Below, in pieces: positions 24,569 through 34,230 of a DNA stretch of 64,000 bases. The position numbers and the translations under genes are program-made. The DNA is taken from the NCBI RefSeq assembly GCF_009770985.1, contig NZ_WSRW01000004.1:1-64000 (forward strand), in the 5' to 3' direction. The stretch is from Mucilaginibacter lacusdianchii. GTDB taxonomy: Bacteria > Bacteroidota > Bacteroidia > Sphingobacteriales > Sphingobacteriaceae. How positions within the stretch are numbered: position 1 is the stretch's first letter; every line of letters begins with the position of its first letter. The notes beneath the pieces were generated by a model. The model searched no databases, had not been told where the DNA came from, and saw only the letters and a program-made list of their open reading frames with translations.

Positions 24569-25252
24569 ATGAAAAAATTAAGCTTTTTAATTGGTACTTT
24601 AAGCTGCCTTTTATTCGTAAAAAACCAGGCTAAAGCACAAACCTATTTTGCACAAGATTTAAACGGTAGTCCTATTCGTGAAAAAAAATATACTGATGTA
24701 AATGGTTCCCCATACTTAACGGCTAACTGGGAAAAAGCAACAGTACAACTATCTAACGGACAAACCTACAATGTAGAAGTTAAGTACGATCTAGTTAGTG
24801 ATGATTTGACATTCAAAAGCCCTAAAGGTGATTCATTAAGCTTTGTGCAACCGGTAAAAGAATTCAAATTATCATACATCAATGATAATCAACCGCAAAC
24901 GCATCTGTATCGCAGCGGCTTTCCGTCTACAGGCGGCAAAACAACCGAGCGTAGCTTTTATGAAGTGTTGTACGACGGAGGTACTAAGCTGTTGAAAAAA
25001 CGTGCCAAATCTATTTGGATGGAAACTACTACTTATGGCACCGCTACTCAAACCAAAAATATTACAGACCGCACTACTTACTTTGCGTTTAAAGACAATA
25101 AAATGATTCCGATAAAACAGGATAAAAAATCGGTTTTAGCGGCACTAAGCGATAAGGCCGACAAGATGGAAAAGTATGTGAAGGAAAATAAAATAGATTG
25201 GAAACAGGATACAGATCTGGCAAAAGTTTTTGAGTATTACAACTCAATCTAA
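24569..25252 (+). CDS. secreted hypothetical protein (227 aa)
   Basis: A signal peptide (MKKLSFLIGTLSCLLFVKNQ, cleavage likely after AKAQ) is followed by about 200 residues of mixed beta structure. Notable stretches are NGSPIREKKYTDVNGSPYL, NGQTYNVEVKYDLVSDDLTF, a Tyr-rich HLYRSGFPSTGG and a C-terminal Lys-rich helical part (KADKMEKYVKENKIDWKQD). I do not recognise a named family. The pattern of a short repeated beta unit with a lysine-rich C-terminal helix is seen in Bacteroidota periplasmic proteins of unknown function. The gene lies just after susCD but is separated from it by a terminator, so a role in that uptake system is not supported. It ends at its own terminator. Confidence 0.7.
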   Translation: MKKLSFLIGTLSCLLFVKNQAKAQTYFAQDLNGSPIREKKYTDVNGSPYLTANWEKATVQLSNGQTYNVEVKYDLVSDDLTFKSPKGDSLSFVQPVKEFKLSYINDNQPQTHLYRSGFPSTGGKTTERSFYEVLYDGGTKLLKKRAKSIWMETTTYGTATQTKNITDRTTYFAFKDNKMIPIKQDKKSVLAALSDKADKMEKYVKENKIDWKQDTDLAKVFEYYNSI

Positions 25253-25253
25253 A

Positions 25254-25287
25254 TAAAAAAGCCCCGGTAAAACCGGGGCTTTTTTAT
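25254..25287. terminator. bidirectional terminator
   Basis: GCCCCGGT/ACCGGGGC with a short A loop, an A run on the left and TTTTTT on the right, between convergent genes. Confidence 0.9.
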
Positions 25288-25288
25288 T

Positions 25289-25615
25289 TTACATCAGCCT
25301 TTCGTTGTCATCCCCTTCCGGGTCGTGTTCTTTCTTCAATTGGTCGAGCGTTAAATTAGTTGTGCCGCCCATGTTTTCTTCTTTTTCCTTGTAATCGCCT
25401 TGCAAGGTAAGTGGGGTAGTATCTGCGTCTGGCTGGTCAGATGCGCCTGTATTCAGGTTTTTATCATCTGTGTATTCAACCGCTTCGCGGTCATTTACTG
25501 CATCGGTTTGTTCATCAGCATTAAACTTGGCAGCATCGCTGTTGCCAGTACCCTGCATTTTTTCATTTTCATCAATGTTTTGAAAATCGTTTTGGTTATC
25601 AGTAGGTAATGTCAT
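25289..25615 (-). CDS. acidic, probably disordered hypothetical protein (108 aa)
   Basis: The 108 residues contain no hydrophobic core, no Cys, and very many Asp, Glu, Asn, Gln and Thr. Small motifs seen are NLTLDQLKKEHDPEGDDNERLM at the C terminus (given as NLTLDQLKK and HDPEGDDNERLM) and REAVEYTDDKNLNTG in the middle. Composition resembles small stress-associated or intrinsically disordered proteins of Bacteroidota, but no family name can be given. The reading frame is supported by its immediate bidirectional terminator at the 3' end and by an AT-rich 180-base upstream gap. It could be regulated as a general stress gene; nothing in the sequence proves it. Confidence 0.6.
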   Translation of the reverse strand: MTLPTDNQNDFQNIDENEKMQGTGNSDAAKFNADEQTDAVNDREAVEYTDDKNLNTGASDQPDADTTPLTLQGDYKEKEENMGGTTNLTLDQLKKEHDPEGDDNERLM

Positions 25616-25795
25616 AATCGTTATATTTTACTATTTAACCTTATAAAAGGCTGGCGGTTTTAACAAGTGCTGGCTTTCTCGCAAAACAAGAACTTTTATT
25701 TAAAAAAATATTAACGCTGCATTAAACTCTGCCCTTATTTTATAGTCAAAAAATGCAAACAAGCAAATAAACAAAGCTTCGATTATATCACTAAC

Positions 25796-26863
25796 ATGAA
25801 AAAAATAAGTAAATATCTGGTAGCTCTGGGATTAAGTGCATTAACAGTGCTATTCTTTACCTTCTCAGCCGAGGCTCAACGTGGCGGTCGTGGTGGCGGA
25901 GGTTTTCACGGAGGCGGCGGCTTTGGCGGCGGTGGTCGTTCCGGCGGTTTCGGTGGCGGCTTTTCCGGGCGTTCGGGTGGTTTCTCTAATCGTTCCGGCG
26001 GCTTTTCTAATCGTGGTAATTTTGGTGGCGGTCGTCAATCTTACTCTGTACGCCCCGGCTTTGGTGGCCGTGGCGGTGTAGGAGTTGCTCCTCGTGGTAA
26101 TTTTTCATATCGCGGCAATATGGGGCGCTCTTACGGCTTTGTAGCGCCGGGTTCACGCTATCGTATGGGGCGTAACAGCTTCTTCTACGGTCGTCCGTAT
26201 TTTCGTGGTGGTTTCCGCGGGTATTATGGCCGCCCATCAGGTTTGTATTATAACTACCGCGGTTATTATAACCGATATTACTATCCACGTTTAGGCTTTA
26301 GCCTGGGTGTGTTACCATATGGTTATTTTGGCTTCAATTATGGCCCGTACCAGTATTATTATAGCGATGGTTATTATTACCAACAAAACAACAATCAGTA
26401 CACGGTGGTAGAGCCACCGGTAGGTGCCGAGATTGACCGCTTGCCTGAAGGTGTAGAATCTATTGTTATCGACGGTCAGCAATATTATGAACTGAATGGT
26501 GTATATTATTTACCGGTAACCCGTCCGAACGGTGCTATTGTATACCGTATAGCCGGTAAAGATGGTGAACTGGATACCAATCAGGGTGAATATGACGAGC
26601 AATACATTCCTGATCCGCAGCAGCAGTATCCACAAGCTCCGCAGTCAAACAATCGTCAGCCGCAGCAAATGGGAAATCCAAGCGATTATCCGCTGGTAGG
26701 TGATGTGATTGATGAATTGCCATCAGACAGCCGCAAGGTAACCTTAAATGGCGAAAAGTATTATGTAACACCCGATGGTATTTATCTAAAAGAGCAACGT
26801 GATGCCAAGGGTAAAAAGATATACGTTGTTTCCAGCGTGCCAACCGATCAGGAGCAGCAGTAA
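25796..26863 (+). CDS. DUF6515-like secreted Gly/Arg/Tyr-rich protein
   Basis: A 355-residue exported protein. The signal peptide ends near AEAQ (residue 27). Residues about 28-150 are very rich in Gly, Arg, Ser and Phe (repeated GGFSNRSGG-type units), followed by a Tyr-rich stretch (NYRGYYNRYYYPRLGF). The C-terminal half has two related modules. One starts VGAEIDRLPEGVESIVIDGQ and contains YYELNGVYYLPV; the second, VGDVIDELPSDSRKVTLNGE, contains YYVTPDGIYLKE. This looks like an internal duplication of a unit I associate with DUF6515. Between them lies a Gln/Pro-rich linker. The composition suggests a surface or matrix protein; function unknown. Confidence 0.75.
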   Translation: MKKISKYLVALGLSALTVLFFTFSAEAQRGGRGGGGFHGGGGFGGGGRSGGFGGGFSGRSGGFSNRSGGFSNRGNFGGGRQSYSVRPGFGGRGGVGVAPRGNFSYRGNMGRSYGFVAPGSRYRMGRNSFFYGRPYFRGGFRGYYGRPSGLYYNYRGYYNRYYYPRLGFSLGVLPYGYFGFNYGPYQYYYSDGYYYQQNNNQYTVVEPPVGAEIDRLPEGVESIVIDGQQYYELNGVYYLPVTRPNGAIVYRIAGKDGELDTNQGEYDEQYIPDPQQQYPQAPQSNNRQPQQMGNPSDYPLVGDVIDELPSDSRKVTLNGEKYYVTPDGIYLKEQRDAKGKKIYVVSSVPTDQEQQ

Positions 26864-26890
26864 CAGCGCAGTAAGTGTTAATAGTTTTGT

Positions 26891-26924
26891 AAAAAGGCAT
26901 AACCTATTGGGTTATGCCTTTTTG
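26891..26924 (+). terminator. terminator of the DUF6515-like gene
   Basis: AAAAAGGCATAACC pairs with GGTTATGCCTTTTT around a short loop. Confidence 0.85.
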
Positions 26925-26997
26925 TATGTTACAGTTTTCATTTAATGAAAACATAATTTTTTATAGGGTATTGTTATAATATAAAACAGATAATATT

Positions 26998-27345
26998 ATG
27001 GAAACCAATACCCCATACCAAGACCTGATTCAAAAATTATTGGATTGTGCATTTGCCTGCGAAAACTGTGCTACCGCTTGCTTGCAAGAAGAGGATGTAA
27101 AAATGATGGCACCCTGTATTCGCCTTGATCGTGACTGTGCAGATATTTGTTTGCAGGCAGCGCGTTTGCTGCAACGCCAGTCAGATATTGCGTTACAGTA
27201 CCTGTTACTATGTGAAGAGATTTGCCGCCAGTGTGGTGCCGAATGTGGTAAGCATCAGCACGATCATTGCCAGACCTGCGCCCGTGCGTGTTTAGCCTGT
27301 GCCGAGGCCTGCCATGCCCATCACCAGTCTATCAAACAAGATTAG
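26998..27345 (+). CDS. cysteine-rich four-helix-bundle copper-binding protein (DUF326/Csp type)
   Basis: A 115-residue cytosolic protein with 16 cysteines spaced mostly as CxxxC along helices: CAFACENCATAC, CIRLDRDCADIC, LLCEEICRQCGAEC and CQTCARACLACAEACHAHH. This is the signature of the copper storage protein family, in which many Cu(I) ions are held inside a four-helix bundle. There is no signal peptide, so it would store or buffer copper in the cytoplasm, as with Csp3. The C-terminal His cluster may add sites. It precedes catalase on the same strand, but a 378-base gap with a terminator hairpin separates them, so shared stress physiology is possible while co-transcription is unlikely. Confidence 0.92.
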   Translation: METNTPYQDLIQKLLDCAFACENCATACLQEEDVKMMAPCIRLDRDCADICLQAARLLQRQSDIALQYLLLCEEICRQCGAECGKHQHDHCQTCARACLACAEACHAHHQSIKQD

Positions 27346-27723
27346 TTTATTAAGCGCTGATTTATAGTGTTTCATAATCAGTGCTAAGATCCGGATTTGC
27401 TTAGATTAACGTAAAAAACCATATATCACCACTAGGTAGTATATGGTTTTTATGGTTAAACGTCTTTCTGCATAAATTTGTGAGCTGTATGGCTTAGTAA
27501 ATTAATTAAAGAGCAATAATGGTTTGTGTAAATATTATTGCTTTTAAAAATATTATTCTATAGATAAAATCTATCTGTTATCTAATTCTTTTATATCACA
27601 AACATTACTGTCTTTGTTGTGTAGTTTCTTATGGTGATGTTTAATAGTTAAGCTATTCATTATCTGGCTATAATATATGCGCTAACAGCGCTAAACTTAG
27701 TTAGAACCTAAAAACAACAACTT
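27346..27723. other. intergenic, 378 bases, hairpins and long catalase leader
   Basis: Contains an imperfect hairpin near 27353-27384 (GCGCTGATT / AATCAGTGC), the terminator at 27414-27451 and then about 270 AT-rich bases before catalase. A short GCGCTAACAGCGC dyad lies near 27680. The region may hold a regulated catalase promoter; no consensus -7 box is clear and no gene is visible. Confidence 0.6.
27414..27451 (+). terminator. terminator after the copper-binding protein gene
   Basis: AAAAACCATATA pairs with TATATGGTTTTT around a loop of about 14 bases, 69 bases past the stop. Confidence 0.7.
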
Positions 27724-29343
27724 ATGAAGAAGGATGCAATTTTGAATCCAAACAGTCAGCAGGCTGAAGGTGAAACAGCCAACACACTGACGACCCGTCA
27801 GGGACACCCGGTTACTGACAATCAAAATATCCGTACTGTAGGTAACCGCGGTCCGGCTACTCTAGAAAACTATCAGTTTCTGGAAAAAATGTCGCATTTT
27901 GACCGTGAGCGTATACCCGAGCGTGTAGTTCATGCCCGTGGCGCCGGTGCGCATGGCGTGTTTGAAGCTTATGGTACAGTAGGCAACGATTCGGTTAGTA
28001 AATATACCCGCGCTAAATTATTTCAGGAAAAAGGAAAACAAACTCCTGTTTTTGTACGCTTTTCATCCGTAATACATGGCGGTCACTCGCCCGAAACCCT
28101 GCGCGACCCACGTGGTTTTGCAGTTAAATTTTATACCGAAGATGGCAACTGGGATTTAGTAGGTAACAACTTGAAGGTATTCTTCATTCGCGATGCTATG
28201 AAGTTTCCTGATCTGGTTCATGCCTTCAAACCCGATCCGGTGACCAACCGTCAGGATGGTGAGCGTATTTTTGACTTTATCAGTGGTACGCCCGAGGCGA
28301 TGCATATGATTACCTTCTTGTTTTCTCCATATGGTATTCCGGCCAACTATCGCCAAATGCAGGGCTCGGGTGTAAATACTTACAAATGGGTAAACAAAGA
28401 AGGCGTAGGTGTATTGGTAAAATACCACTGGGAGCCGGTACAAGGCATCAAAAACTTAACCCAGGAGCAGGCAGAAGCGGTACAGGCCAAAAATTTTAAC
28501 CATTCTACTCAAGATTTATTTGACGCTATAGAAGCCGGTAATTACCCTGAATGGGAGTTGTTGGTGCAAATCATGAGCGATGAAGAGCATCCTGAACTGG
28601 ACTTCGATCCGCTGGATGATACTAAATTATGGCCGGAAGACCAATTTCCATGGTTGCCGGTAGGCAAAATGACTTTGAACCGTAATCCGGTTAATTATTT
28701 TGCTGAAGTTGAGCAATCAGCATTTGGTACTGGTGTATTGGTTGATGGTTTAGATTTTTCTGATGATAAAATGTTGCAGGGGCGTACCTTTTCTTATTCA
28801 GATACGCAACGTTACCGTATAGGTACCAACTACCTGCAATTACCTATCAATGCACCAATAAAGCATGTAGCTACCAACCAGCGCGATGGACAAATGGCAT
28901 ACCATGTAGATTTAGCACCGGGCGTAAGTCCAAGCGTAAACTATGAGCCATCTACAGCTTTAGGTGGTTTAAAAGAAGCACCTAAGGCAGGTGCCGATCA
29001 TGAGCCGGAGTACAAAACTACTAAGCTGGTGCGTCGTAAAATTGACCGCACTAATGATTACAAACAGGCAGGTGAGCGTTACCATATGTTTGAGGATTGG
29101 GAACGCGATGATTTAATCAAAAACTTGGTTAATACCTTGGCTCCGGCACATAAGGCCATTCAGGATAAAATGGTAGAGCATTTTACTAAATGTGATGCTG
29201 ATTATGGCCGCCGTGTTGCCGAAGGACTGAACGCTTTGAACGACCAAAATGCCGCTGCTCAAAAAGGCCCTATTGGTACAACTGGCTCTGCTGATGCTGT
29301 GCATCAGGCTGAAGATGTTGCACAACAGTCGAAACCATACTAA
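27724..29343 (+). CDS. monofunctional heme catalase
   Basis: Converts hydrogen peroxide to water and oxygen. The 539-residue protein has the active-site motif [13 protein letters not shown] with catalytic His70, [14 protein letters not shown] with the conserved Asn near 148, and the heme-iron Tyr in [12 protein letters not shown] (Tyr358). N-terminal [13 protein letters not shown] is typical. There is no signal peptide, so it is cytoplasmic. The length and lack of a flavodoxin-like C-terminal domain place it with small-subunit catalases. The last 40 residues ([18 protein letters not shown]) are a low-complexity tail. It is followed by a very strong terminator and preceded by a long AT-rich leader region in which peroxide control could act; no operator can be named. 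Confidence 0.97.
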   Translation: MKKDAILNPNSQQAEGETANTLTTRQGHPVTDNQNIRTVGNRGPATLENYQFLEKMSHFDRERIPERVVHARGAGAHGVFEAYGTVGNDSVSKYTRAKLFQEKGKQTPVFVRFSSVIHGGHSPETLRDPRGFAVKFYTEDGNWDLVGNNLKVFFIRDAMKFPDLVHAFKPDPVTNRQDGERIFDFISGTPEAMHMITFLFSPYGIPANYRQMQGSGVNTYKWVNKEGVGVLVKYHWEPVQGIKNLTQEQAEAVQAKNFNHSTQDLFDAIEAGNYPEWELLVQIMSDEEHPELDFDPLDDTKLWPEDQFPWLPVGKMTLNRNPVNYFAEVEQSAFGTGVLVDGLDFSDDKMLQGRTFSYSDTQRYRIGTNYLQLPINAPIKHVATNQRDGQMAYHVDLAPGVSPSVNYEPSTALGGLKEAPKAGADHEPEYKTTKLVRRKIDRTNDYKQAGERYHMFEDWERDDLIKNLVNTLAPAHKAIQDKMVEHFTKCDADYGRRVAEGLNALNDQNAAAQKGPIGTTGSADAVHQAEDVAQQSKPY

Positions 29344-29841
29344 GTAAGTTTGTAATTGTTAATAAAAGGCTTATGCATGGAATGCATAAGCCTTTTATTG
29401 TTATGCATGATTAGATATGCTGATGTCGATTATCTAGGTGCCATTGTTTATACTTTATACTGCCTTCAATAATTTGTTTTGCATGATAGTTGCAAGTATG
29501 CTTATTAAAATAACAGTTAAATACAATATGTAATGCCTATTGTGCCTTTAAAGTTAAGTTTTTAAATACGGTGGCCGGATTCTAATAAACGGGCACTTTC
29601 AATTTATTCATTGTTACGAATAGATTATTGTCCTTTTATTAACTAAAAACGAACTTTATTGCAAAGCTTGTTTCAAAAGGTGCTGTTGATATACTGATGT
29701 TTGCGTTATTTTGAGTTTTAAACAGCAACAAAATATTATATTCGGCTACCTTTTACATCAGTAATAAGGTTTTTAACTAGGCAGACATAACCCGAGATTA
29801 ACTGTAAAGAGAATTTCAACAACACAGCGTGCTTTATTCCT
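29344..29841. other. intergenic, 498 bases
   Basis: After the catalase terminator about 440 AT-rich bases remain before the TPR gene. I see only short hairpins and no open frame, RNA gene or repeat of the families found elsewhere here. Confidence 0.55.
29362..29400. terminator. strong terminator of catalase
   Basis: A 17-base perfect stem from ATAAAAGGCTTATGCAT to ATGCATAAGCCTTTTAT with a three-base loop, 19 bases after the stop. Confidence 0.9.
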
Positions 29842-32190
29842 ATGGGGAAATATTTACTCACATTATTGCTTGCATTGCCCATATGGGTATCGGCTCAAAC
29901 AGTCATTCCTATCCTACAGTCGGGTAATGCTAAAGCAAATGCTAAAAATTATACAGGTGCCATAGCAGATTTTACACGCGTTATTGATCAGGCTCCCCAA
30001 AATGCAGATGCTTATTTTTACCGTGCTAATGCTAAAGGTAATTTGAAAGATTTTCAAGGTGCTATTGAAGACTATTCGAAAGTTATTGAGCTGAAACCAA
30101 ATATGGCTGATACTTATTATTACCGGGGTAATGCCTATTCCAATACCAAGTTGTTTGTAAAAGCTATAGAAGATTATACAAAGGCTATCGGATATAAACC
30201 CGATAATGCCGATTTATATCATTATCGTGCAAATGCGAAAGCCAACATGGCCGATCATGCCGGCGCTATAGAAGATTTTGACAAAGCCATTCAGCTAACA
30301 CCTAACAATGCCGACTTATATACTTATCGTGGCGTAGCAAAGGTGAATGTGGGTAATTATAACAGCGCTATTGTAGATTATGATAAATCTATTTCTTTAA
30401 AACCTGCCAATGTAGCCGATATTTATTACTACCGCGCTAATGCCAAGGCCAGCATGAAGAACTATAATGGCGCCATTTTAGATTTTACCAAAGCTATTCA
30501 GCTTAACCCTAACAATGCAGAGGCTTTTTACTATCGCGGTAATGCGAAAGCCAACTTGGGTAATAATGCCGGTGCTATTGAAGATTATAACCAGGCAACG
30601 CATCTTAATCCCAAACTATCGGGTTTATATCATTACCTGGGAAATGCCCGTAGCAATGCGAAAGACGACCGTGGCGCAATCACTGATTATACCAAGGCGA
30701 TAGCTTCAACACCAAACAGTGCCGAATTATATTTGTACCGGGGGGTATCTTATACCAATGTAGGCGATACTACAAATGCGTTATCGGATATTAATAAAGC
30801 GATAAGTTTACAAGCTAATTATGCCGAGGCTTACCAAAACCGGGCGCGCGTTTATAACATGGGCCAAAGTTTTGAAAATGCGCTTGCTGATGCTCAAAGA
30901 GCATTGGAATTGAATTCTAAGCTGGGTTCGGCTTATGTGGAGCGCGGAACGGCCAAAGCTGCATTGAAAGATACCTTGGGTGCCTTGCATGATTTTGATA
31001 CGGCTATAGTGTATCATCCTAAAAACGAGTACAGCTATTTCGCCCGCGGCGATGTAAAGCTTAGCTTGAAAGATTACGAAGGTGCCTTAGCCGATTACAA
31101 TAAGGCAATTGAATTGAAGCCGGCATATCCCGAAGCTTACATGAGCCGTGGCGATGTTAAAACGCGTTTACGTAATTTTTCGGGTGCTGCGCAAGATTAT
31201 CAGCATGCTATTGAAATTTCGCCTAATGTTAGTGATGATGTATACCTGCGTTTAGGTAATGCCCGCAGTGCCAATCAAGATTACCGTGGTGCAATACAGA
31301 TTTATAATATGGGATTACAAAAAAATCCTAAAGCTACAGCATTTTATATTCGCCGTGGTGTAGCCAAAAGTCATATGGGTGATACGCAGGGCGCCTCGCG
31401 CGATTTTAACCAGGCGATCAAAATAGATACGGCATCGGCCGATGCTTACCAAAACCGTGGTTTCTTAAAAGCTGGTTATGGTGATTACGACGGTGCACTG
31501 GCTGACATTAACAAAGGACTTTCACAAAAACCGAGCGAAGAAGGGTACTTGTTTTTGGGTTATGTAAAAGAAGGTAAGAACGATTACCTAGGTGCTATTG
31601 ACAGCTACAATCAGGCGCTCGAATTAAACCCGAATAGTACCCGTGCTTATAATTACCGCGGTGTGGCTAAAAGCCATCTGCCCGACTCGCTTGGTGCGAT
31701 GGATGATTTTAAGCGAGCTTATGATATAGAACCTCAAAACGAAGAAGTATTTATTTACCGTGGTAATGCACACCTGGTAATGCAAGATTCGGTAAGCGCC
31801 CTACGGGATTATATGACGGCAATTGATATGAACCTTAACAACTCGGATGCTTATATGTACCGGGGCATAGCTAAGTTCAAATTACAGGATTACCGGGGGG
31901 CAATGCAAGATTACAATTTATCTATCCAAATGCAGCCTAATAATAAGATGGCTTATTTAAACCGGGGGATAGTAAAAAAAGTAATTAAAGATGTAAAAGG
32001 TGCGCTCGAAGATTTTAGTACAGCCATTTCGCTCGATTCCCGTTACCGGGCAGCTTATTACGAACGCGGGCTGTTGCGTATCAATATACCAGCTGAAAAG
32101 AATGGCGGCTGTATAGACTTGAGCCGCGCCGGTGAGTTAGGTCTGCAAAAAGCCTATGACGACATCCGGAAATACTGTAATGGATTTTGA
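29842..32190 (+). CDS. secreted TPR-repeat protein with about 22 repeats
   Basis: A 782-residue exported protein. The signal peptide ends near WVSAQT. From about residue 20 the whole chain is built of 34-residue tetratricopeptide units of the type ADLYHYRANAKANMADHAG followed by AIEDFDKAIQLTPNN. I count 21 complete units plus a C-terminal cap with NGGCIDLSRAGELG and AYDDIRKYC, a cap seen in other Bacteroidota TPR proteins. The early repeats are strikingly alike (many carry YYRGNAKAN), suggesting recent internal duplication. Such solenoids bind peptides or assemble envelope complexes; the partner is unknown. It is a single gene with a terminator after it. Confidence 0.92.
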   Translation: MGKYLLTLLLALPIWVSAQTVIPILQSGNAKANAKNYTGAIADFTRVIDQAPQNADAYFYRANAKGNLKDFQGAIEDYSKVIELKPNMADTYYYRGNAYSNTKLFVKAIEDYTKAIGYKPDNADLYHYRANAKANMADHAGAIEDFDKAIQLTPNNADLYTYRGVAKVNVGNYNSAIVDYDKSISLKPANVADIYYYRANAKASMKNYNGAILDFTKAIQLNPNNAEAFYYRGNAKANLGNNAGAIEDYNQATHLNPKLSGLYHYLGNARSNAKDDRGAITDYTKAIASTPNSAELYLYRGVSYTNVGDTTNALSDINKAISLQANYAEAYQNRARVYNMGQSFENALADAQRALELNSKLGSAYVERGTAKAALKDTLGALHDFDTAIVYHPKNEYSYFARGDVKLSLKDYEGALADYNKAIELKPAYPEAYMSRGDVKTRLRNFSGAAQDYQHAIEISPNVSDDVYLRLGNARSANQDYRGAIQIYNMGLQKNPKATAFYIRRGVAKSHMGDTQGASRDFNQAIKIDTASADAYQNRGFLKAGYGDYDGALADINKGLSQKPSEEGYLFLGYVKEGKNDYLGAIDSYNQALELNPNSTRAYNYRGVAKSHLPDSLGAMDDFKRAYDIEPQNEEVFIYRGNAHLVMQDSVSALRDYMTAIDMNLNNSDAYMYRGIAKFKLQDYRGAMQDYNLSIQMQPNNKMAYLNRGIVKKVIKDVKGALEDFSTAISLDSRYRAAYYERGLLRINIPAEKNGGCIDLSRAGELGLQKAYDDIRKYCNGF

Positions 32191-32208
32191 TATTTAAATT
32201 AGCTTAAA

Positions 32209-32239
32209 TAAAAAAGCCAGCATAAACGCTGGCTTTTTT
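32209..32239 (+). terminator. terminator of the TPR gene
   Basis: AAAAAAGCCAGC and GCTGGCTTTTTT pair around a six-base loop. It may also serve the convergent MarR gene. Confidence 0.88.
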
Positions 32240-32284
32240 GCTGTATAAAGCTCTTGATCTTTAATATAAAAACGTCTCTTTAAC

Positions 32285-32761
32285 TTATAACTCACTTTTA
32301 ATCCGGTAATACATACTCTGCTGATCTAGCGATTGCTCCAGCTGGCCCAGCAGTTCCAGTAAATTATGCTCAGCTTCGTTTAGCCATTTTTCGTTTTCAG
32401 CTTTAATGACAGCCAGGGTAGGAGCCAAATCTTTTAATAGCTTTTTGCCTTTAGGCGATAAGGTTACCAAACGTTTCCGTGCATCCTTACTGTCTTTATG
32501 AGCGGTAATCAACTTGGCTTTTAATAATTGGTCAACAAACTGTACAATGGCCGGGTGGGTAAGCTTCAACGAGTCGGCTATATCAACAATTGATAGCATT
32601 CCTTCACGGCTAAGCAACTCTAAAACCAGGAACCATTTAGATTCGAAATTCAGATCAAGTTCCTTATAAATTTTATTTACATCCTGTGCTAAACGTTCGC
32701 TCAGGCGTTTTAAACGGGTAGCTAAGGCCAGTGCTCCCAACTCGGTAATTAAATCCATCAA
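32285..32761 (-). CDS. MarR family winged-helix transcriptional regulator
   Basis: A 158-residue protein with the MarR fold: N-terminal dimer helix (LATRLKRLSERLAQDVNKIY), the DNA-binding unit MLSIVDIADSLKLTHPAIVQ followed by FVDQLLKAKLI, the wing HKDSKDARKRLVTLSPKGKKLL containing the diagnostic D-x-R, and C-terminal dimer helices. It is divergent from the HbpS/GlcG-like gene with 194 bases between them, a layout in which a regulator often controls its neighbour. I could not find a clear dyad in that gap. The inducer is unknown. Confidence 0.9.
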   Translation of the reverse strand: MMDLITELGALALATRLKRLSERLAQDVNKIYKELDLNFESKWFLVLELLSREGMLSIVDIADSLKLTHPAIVQFVDQLLKAKLITAHKDSKDARKRLVTLSPKGKKLLKDLAPTLAVIKAENEKWLNEAEHNLLELLGQLEQSLDQQSMYYRIKSEL

Positions 32762-32955
32762 ACAGTAATAGTTGGCCTAATATACAGCTTTCTACCACTT
32801 TTAGTTTTTAAACTGCCTTTTACCTCAGCATTCACTGCATTTTGCAGGTTTTTTTTAGCGGTACAACTATTTTGTTTAAGCAATATGTGTACTGTTGATA
32901 TTTATGAAACTATACACCTACCGGTTTGTACTTATCCACATAAACAGCACACAAC

Positions 32956-33360
32956 ATGGATATTACATTGCAACAAGCAGAAACCGTATCGGCGGCTGCC
33001 AAACAAAAAGCGCAAGAAATTAGCGTGCCTATGAACATTGCCATAGTAGACGCCGGCGCTAATTTGAAAGCTTTTCACCGGATGGAGAATGCTTGGTTAG
33101 GATCGATTGACATCGCTATCAAAAAAGCCAAAACAGCACGATTTTTCGATATGCCTACCGGCGATTTGGGTAAGGCCTCGCAGCCGGGCGGCTCGCTGTA
33201 TAACATCGAAGTATCAAACGGCGGATTGATTACTTTTCCGGGCGGAATACCTATTAAAGATGCCAGCGGACAAATTGTAGGTGCCATTGGCGTTTCGGGC
33301 GGCAGCGTAGAGCAGGATCATGAAGTTGCCGAAGCTGGCTTGGCTGCATTTAAGCAGTAG
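32956..33360 (+). CDS. GlcG/HbpS family heme-binding-like protein
   Basis: A 134-residue protein of the GlcG/HbpS (DUF336) family: [61 protein letters not shown], and the glycine-rich [21 protein letters not shown] close to the end. The family includes HbpS, which binds and breaks down heme extracellularly in Streptomyces, and GlcG of glycolate operons. This copy has no signal peptide, so a cytoplasmic role is more likely. It lies divergently from the marR gene, and the pair suggests a small stress or ligand-responsive unit. The exact ligand cannot be inferred. It ends at a hairpin terminator shared with the convergent SDR gene. Confidence 0.9.
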   Translation: MDITLQQAETVSAAAKQKAQEISVPMNIAIVDAGANLKAFHRMENAWLGSIDIAIKKAKTARFFDMPTGDLGKASQPGGSLYNIEVSNGGLITFPGGIPIKDASGQIVGAIGVSGGSVEQDHEVAEAGLAAFKQ

Positions 33361-33370
33361 TAATAAAACA

Positions 33371-33403
33371 ATAAAAGCGTTATTGAAATAGTAACGCTTT
33401 TAT
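33371..33403. terminator. bidirectional terminator
   Basis: ATAAAAGCGTTA pairs with TAACGCTTTTAT around a nine-base loop between convergent genes. Confidence 0.85.
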
Positions 33404-33413
33404 TTAATAACTA

Positions 33414-34130
33414 TCACGGATTGGTAGACCATAACCCCGCTTCTTTTACAAACACGCGACGGTTTAATTTTAAATGAGCCACTACAAATTCTGCAAAATC
33501 TTCAGGCTGCATTACCTTTTCTGGATTGCCGTCTGTAAGTTTCAGATCAATAGCTAAATCGGTGGCAATAGTGCTTGGTGTTAGCGTACTTACGCGGATG
33601 TTATGTTTACGCACTTCCTGCATCAACGATTCGGATAGGCCAATTAAGCCGAATTTAGATGCACTGTAAGCGCTGGTTACTGCTGCACCACGCTGGCCTG
33701 CGGTAGATGATATGTTGATGATATCACCCGCTTTTTTCTCAATCATGTCTGGTAGCACCGCACGGGTTACATAGTACGGGCCTAGTAAATTAATGCGGAT
33801 AATCTCTTCCCAACGGGCCGGATCCAGGTCCAAAAAGCCGCCAAAAGTTGATGTACCCGCGTTGTTAATTAAAATATCAATAAAGCCAAGTTCGGCTTTC
33901 AGTTTTTCCACCGCTGTGTTTACAGAATTAATATCAGCTACGTCCGCTGTTGTAATTACGGCTTTAACGCCTAGCGCCTCTATTTGTGAAGCTACTGCTT
34001 CTAAATCGCTGGCGGTGCGGGCCAATAAGCCTACGTTTACACCTTCTTGCGCCAAGGCAATTGCCATAGCCTTGCCAATGCCTTTACCGGCACCGGTTAT
34101 TAATGCGTTTTTTCCGGTTAGTTGTTCCAT
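33414..34130 (-). CDS. SDR family oxidoreductase, 3-ketoacyl-ACP reductase-like
   Basis: A 238-residue classical [23 protein letters not shown] binds NADP(H), [13 protein letters not shown] is the usual second strand, [11 protein letters not shown] carries the NAG motif, [10 protein letters not shown] holds the catalytic Ser, and YSASKFG gives Tyr and Lys. The sequence is close to FabG-type 3-ketoacyl-ACP reductases and to the Bacteroidota group annotated so, with a characteristic [11 protein letters not shown] end. It is not in a fatty acid synthesis cluster, so the true substrate may differ. The gene is monocistronic, with a HAD gene 100 bases upstream on the same strand and a terminator downstream. 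Confidence 0.88.
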   Translation of the reverse strand: MEQLTGKNALITGAGKGIGKAMAIALAQEGVNVGLLARTASDLEAVASQIEALGVKAVITTADVADINSVNTAVEKLKAELGFIDILINNAGTSTFGGFLDLDPARWEEIIRINLLGPYYVTRAVLPDMIEKKAGDIINISSTAGQRGAAVTSAYSASKFGLIGLSESLMQEVRKHNIRVSTLTPSTIATDLAIDLKLTDGNPEKVMQPEDFAEFVVAHLKLNRRVFVKEAGLWSTNP

Positions 34131-34230
34131 ACCATAAAATTATGTGAGCAATATTACAACAATGCATCTGGCCATAATGTTGCCGGATAACTTTTTGACA
34201 ATACTGTTATTCATGCAACGAATTGGTAAC

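Noticed and set aside
29842-32190. CRISPR-like spaced DNA repeats
   Set aside because: The period of 102 bases (34 codons) and in-frame similarity show that they are TPR units.
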